Assembly: GCA_023954795.1 (NCBI GenBank)
Contig: JAGSHA010000115.1
Location: 1-8,789 of the forward strand
Length of the DNA stretch: 8,789 nucleotides
Source: Oceanospirillaceae bacterium
GTDB taxonomy: Bacteria; Pseudomonadota; Gammaproteobacteria; Pseudomonadales; Balneatricaceae
Reading direction: 5' to 3'
In this document: positions 6,002-8,789 of the stretch, piece after piece
How positions within the stretch are numbered: the first letter of the stretch is position 1
Layout: each line of letters begins with the position of its first letter
Notes under the pieces: model-generated
What the model saw: only the letters and a program-made list of their open reading frames with translations
What the model was told of the DNA's origin: nothing
Database searches by the model: none
Translations under genes and position numbers: made by a program

Positions 6002-6037
6002 CAATAAAAAAGGCCGCTGATGCGGCCTTTTTTATTG
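6002..6037. terminator. bidirectional terminator between the chemoreceptor gene and dctD
   Basis: A perfect inverted repeat with 16-base arms (CAATAAAAAAGGCCGC and its complement) around TGAT. The GC core (GGCCGC/GCGGCC) is flanked by A6 on one side and T6 on the other, so it reads as an intrinsic terminator on both strands. It begins about 22 bases after the chemoreceptor stop and ends about 30 bases from the dctD stop, serving both convergent units. Confidence 0.93.
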
Positions 6038-6066
6038 TCTGTCGATCCGCAAACGCAGATCCGGGA

Positions 6067-7452
6067 TCAGTTCTTATAATCGTTTTTATCTAACCCGTAT
6101 TTCTTCATCTTGTCGTACAGCGTCTTTCGCGGCAATCCGAGACTCACCAGCGTATCTTTGATCGAGCCACCATGTTGTGCCAGATCGGCCTGAATCAGCA
6201 TTTTCTCAAAACGCTCGACCTGCTCGGGCAACGTCATCGCTCCCCCCTGCTCACCATTGGTGATCGGGCGGTTATCAAAGTCGAAGGTGCAGGATTCACC
6301 CAACAACACGTAACGCTCGGCCAGGTTACGCAGCTCACGTACATTGCCGGGCCAGTCATGGGTCATCAAACTGTGCATGCGTTCAGCAGAAAGAGGCGTA
6401 ATCGCCCGTCCATACTGGTTAGAGGCCAGCAAGGAGAAATGCTGAAACAACATGGGTATGTCATCACGGCGCTGGCGCAGTGAAGGAATATCCAGCCGCA
6501 CCACATTCAAACGATAATAGAGGTCTTCGCGGAAAGCGCCCTCTGCGGACAACTCTTTCAGATCCGCTTTTGTTGCCGCGATAATCCGGATATCCAGCGG
6601 AATCAGTTCGTTGGAACCCAGCCGTTCAATCGCCCGCTCTTCCAATACCCGCAGCAACTTAATCTGTAATGTCACCGGCATGCTCTCGATCTCATCGAGA
6701 AACAAGGTGCCGCCATTCGCGTGTTCAAACTTACCAATGCGGCGTGCTTTGGCATCGGTAAACGCACCCTTTTCGTGACCGAAGAGTTCCGACTCAATCA
6801 GGTTTTCCGGTACAGCCCCGCAGTTGATCGCAACAAAATTGTGATCCCGGCGCACACTGTGATCATGCAGGTAGCGGGCAGTCAGATCTTTACCTGTTCC
6901 GGTTTCACCCATGATCAGAATATCTGCTGGCGCATCGGCGATGGTTTGCACCAGACGGCGCATCTGCACCACGGCGGCCGTATTCCCGATGATCCGAGGC
7001 CCGGGAGAACTCTGCAGTTCCAGCTCCTGGCGTAAGCGACGGTTCTCGATGGTCAGCCGACGCTTCTCCACGGCACGCCGCACAACATCCAGCAACCACT
7101 CAGAAGAAAACGGTTTTTCAATAAAGTCATAGGCACCGTCACGCATGGCACTCACCGCCATCGAGATATCACCGTGACCGGTAATCAGAATCACTGGCAG
7201 ATCCGGATCTTGGGCCTGCACACGGCGCATCAGTTCAAGACCATCGATACCGGGCAGGTTGATATCCGTCACCAGCACACCGGGCCAGTCATCGCTGATC
7301 AGCGCCTGTACCTGCTCGGCGTTTTCCAATGCCGTCACATCATACCCTCCCAGCTCAAGCGTTTGCCCCGCTGCGAGTCGGATATGCTTCTCGTCGTCCA
7401 CCAGAATAATGGGGAGACTCTCTTCAGTATGCACCTGAGGCCCTGCTGTCAT
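6067..7452 (-). CDS. dctD: sigma-54-dependent response regulator DctD
   Basis: An NtrC-family activator (461 residues from this start) that, when phosphorylated by DctB, uses ATP to open sigma-54 promoters such as that of dctPQM. Receiver, about 12-130: acidic pair Asp19/Asp20, phosphoacceptor Asp63 (VTDINLPG), Thr91 and Lys113. AAA+ domain, about 150-385: Walker A GETGTGK (182-188), Walker B GGTLFLDEIES, and arginines in FREDLYYRLNV. A Fis-type helix-turn-helix closes the protein (KDTLVSLGLPRKTLYDKMKKYGL). The sigma-54-contacting loop reads GAFTDA (229-234) rather than the usual GAFTGA. The receiver-AAA+ linker and the RRIGKFEHA stretch are DctD-like. ATG at 7452 follows the dctB stop by one base (TGATATG), with a GGGG tract upstream; a TTG at 7470 is in frame but less likely. 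Its operon promoter lies outside the window. Confidence 0.93.
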   Translation of the reverse strand: MTAGPQVHTEESLPIILVDDEKHIRLAAGQTLELGGYDVTALENAEQVQALISDDWPGVLVTDINLPGIDGLELMRRVQAQDPDLPVILITGHGDISMAVSAMRDGAYDFIEKPFSSEWLLDVVRRAVEKRRLTIENRRLRQELELQSSPGPRIIGNTAAVVQMRRLVQTIADAPADILIMGETGTGKDLTARYLHDHSVRRDHNFVAINCGAVPENLIESELFGHEKGAFTDAKARRIGKFEHANGGTLFLDEIESMPVTLQIKLLRVLEERAIERLGSNELIPLDIRIIAATKADLKELSAEGAFREDLYYRLNVVRLDIPSLRQRRDDIPMLFQHFSLLASNQYGRAITPLSAERMHSLMTHDWPGNVRELRNLAERYVLLGESCTFDFDNRPITNGEQGGAMTLPEQVERFEKMLIQADLAQHGGSIKDTLVSLGLPRKTLYDKMKKYGLDKNDYKN

Positions 7453-7453
7453 A

Positions 7454-8789
7454 TCACTCAATCCCCGCAACCTGCGCCAGTGGTAATTCGATTATAAATA
7501 TTGCCCCACCCTCAAGGTGGTTTGCCACACTCAGGCGGCCGTTCAGGTTTTCAATAATCCGATGGGAGATCGACAATCCTAAACCCAACCCTTGTCCCGC
7601 TTGTTTCGTCGTAAAGAAAGGTTCAAACACCCGCCCTAATTCATCGGCCGGAATCCCCGGACCGAAGTCACGCACGCGGATGGTCAGCGTCTCTGGCTGA
7701 GGCTGTATGCTGATCTCAATACGTTTATGGTCCACATCATCCATCGCCTGCAGCCCATTGCTGATCAGGTTCACCATCACCTGTTCCAGCCGCACCATGT
7801 CCGCCATTACATAGATCTTCTCCAGACCCGGCGGCCAGCTGATCTCTGCACCTTGTTTGTTCAGGCGACCATACATAATCGACATGGCACCATCACGTAC
7901 CGCCTTCAGGCAGACCGTTTCAGGCTGACCCGAGCTCTTCCGGGAAAACTCTTTCAGCGGATGAATAATCTTCGCCATCCGTTCGGTCAGCCCGCCAATC
8001 TCATCCAGATTGGTGGCAGCAACGTCCGTTTTACCCATATTGAGGAATGCCCGGGCATTATCAGCGTACGCACGGATCGCCGTCAGTGGCTGATTCAGCT
8101 CGTGGTTAATACCCGCCGACATCTGACCCAGTACCGCCAGTTTAGCCGTCTGGATCAGCTCATCCTGCGTATTACGGTGCTGTTCGACCTCTTCGATGAG
8201 TTTTTCGTTGGCGCACGTCAGATCAGCGGTACGTGATTCAACGCGCGACTCCAGCTCATCCCGTGCCCGCTGTAACTCCTGCTCGTACAGCTTGCGTTCG
8301 GTGATGTCATGGATCGTCACAATAAAGCGTTTTACGCCCCCTACCTGCATCTGTCCGATAATCAGCTCGATGGGGAAGTTGCTGCCATTTTTACGACAGC
8401 CATACGCCTCAATAAACAGCTCAGATTCACGCGTCTCGTCAGAGGCCGTGATATGTTCCCAGCACACGCGACGATCACGGTAGCACACCAGAATACTGAA
8501 ATACTCTTGCCGGATATGCTCTTCGCTGTAACCGAATAGCCGTTCAGCGGTGGTGTTGAATGATTCGATGCGCCCCTTGTCATCCAGAGTAATCAGACCT
8601 GCCTGCGTATTGTCGATGATGGCCCGAATGCGGGATTCATTTTCTTCCAGCGCTTCGGTCCGGTGCTGCTTGAAACGTTCCCGTTCACGCTTGATACGTT
8701 CGCGCGCCAGCAGGAACAGCACCAGCAAACCCAGCGCCACGTATACAAACGATGCCAGTACCACCGCATTAAAGACCTGCTTGCTAACC
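7454..8789 (-). CDS. dctB: C4-dicarboxylate sensor histidine kinase DctB, 5' end outside the window
   Basis: The C-terminal part of a membrane sensor kinase. The frame stays open to the window edge with no stop, so the N-terminal span and presumed periplasmic (Cache-type) ligand domain are missing. Visible in order: a membrane span (VFNAVVLASFVYVALGLLVL); a basic linker (RERIKRERERF); a PAS domain (IRAIIDNTQAGLITLD to FIVTIHDITERK); a coiled coil (ELQRARDELESRVESRTADL); and the H-box GINHELNQPLTAIRAYA with the phosphorylated His at bases 8102-8104. The ATPase domain follows with N-box (LEQVMVNLISNGLQAM), DFGPGIP, FEPFFTT and GQGLGLGLS. The H-box and ATPase are of the DctB/HPK4 type. One base separates it from dctD, so the two are co-transcribed and coupled. 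A cytoplasmic PAS is absent, as I recall, from rhizobial DctB. Kinase: certain; the DctB name rests on DctD and dctPQM nearby. Confidence 0.88.
   Translation of the reverse strand, partial: VSKQVFNAVVLASFVYVALGLLVLFLLARERIKRERERFKQHRTEALEENESRIRAIIDNTQAGLITLDDKGRIESFNTTAERLFGYSEEHIRQEYFSILVCYRDRRVCWEHITASDETRESELFIEAYGCRKNGSNFPIELIIGQMQVGGVKRFIVTIHDITERKLYEQELQRARDELESRVESRTADLTCANEKLIEEVEQHRNTQDELIQTAKLAVLGQMSAGINHELNQPLTAIRAYADNARAFLNMGKTDVAATNLDEIGGLTERMAKIIHPLKEFSRKSSGQPETVCLKAVRDGAMSIMYGRLNKQGAEISWPPGLEKIYVMADMVRLEQVMVNLISNGLQAMDDVDHKRIEISIQPQPETLTIRVRDFGPGIPADELGRVFEPFFTTKQAGQGLGLGLSISHRIIENLNGRLSVANHLEGGAIFIIELPLAQVAGIE

Noticed and set aside
7453..7470. DctD start at the TTG at 7470, overlapping dctB
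   Set aside because: ATG at 7452 is one base after the dctB stop and gives a normal receiver-domain N-terminus; the TTG adds only six residues without a better ribosome site.
8296..8635. FixL-type haem-binding PAS in the kinase
   Set aside because: The sequence resembles FixL PAS at its start and at RKNGSNFPIEL. Counting back from that motif without gaps, an arginine (in DRRVCW) stands where FixL has its haem-ligating histidine; the nearby His is about six residues off.
1..8789. tRNA, rRNA, CRISPR, insertion sequence or phage features
   Set aside because: No cloverleaf-like or rRNA-like sequence, regularly spaced repeats, transposase or integrase frames, or terminal repeats were found. Apart from the regulatory and intercistronic gaps the window is tightly coding.

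Overview
The window carries a C4-dicarboxylate (succinate/fumarate/malate) uptake locus of the TRAP type, together with its two-component regulators and a chemoreceptor. Protein style, a flagellar-type sigma-28 promoter, a sigma-54 promoter and the sodium-coupled TRAP system suggest a motile, probably marine gammaproteobacterium (Oceanospirillales-like). That placement is inference from remembered protein similarity, not a search. There is no sign of phage, insertion sequences, CRISPR or RNA genes.

Layout. Positions 9-509 (minus) encode a small conserved-looking membrane protein of unknown function. It has its own candidate promoter and is separated from the next operon by a strong rho-independent terminator (640-668). 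Positions 761-3935 (minus) hold dctP-dctQ-dctM: solute-binding protein, small permease and large permease. A roughly 210-base gap with two RNA hairpins lies between dctP and dctQ. The 434-base divergent region 3936-4369 is rich in regulatory signals. It contains a near-consensus sigma-54 promoter facing dctP, two enhancer-like sites about 110-165 bases upstream of it, a 12-base inverted repeat bracketing that promoter, and a sigma-28 (FliA) promoter facing the chemoreceptor. Positions 4370-5980 (plus) encode a methyl-accepting chemotaxis protein whose periplasmic domain contains a c-type haem motif (CLLCH). A perfect 16-base-arm bidirectional terminator (6002-6037) separates it from the convergent regulator genes. 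Positions 6067-8789 (minus) hold dctD (sigma-54 activator) and the 3' part of dctB (PAS-containing histidine kinase), which runs off the window.

How it likely works. DctB senses dicarboxylate outside the cell and phosphorylates DctD. DctD then binds the enhancer sites and drives sigma-54-dependent transcription of dctPQM. The chemoreceptor gene sits between regulator and transporter in opposite orientation and is expressed with the flagellar regulon. Uptake and motility signals thus share one intergenic region.

The core system is a known one. The parts worth a second look are the haem-motif chemoreceptor in this setting, the compact dual sigma-54/sigma-28 control region, the GAFTDA variant in DctD, the extra loop in DctM and the hairpins after dctP.
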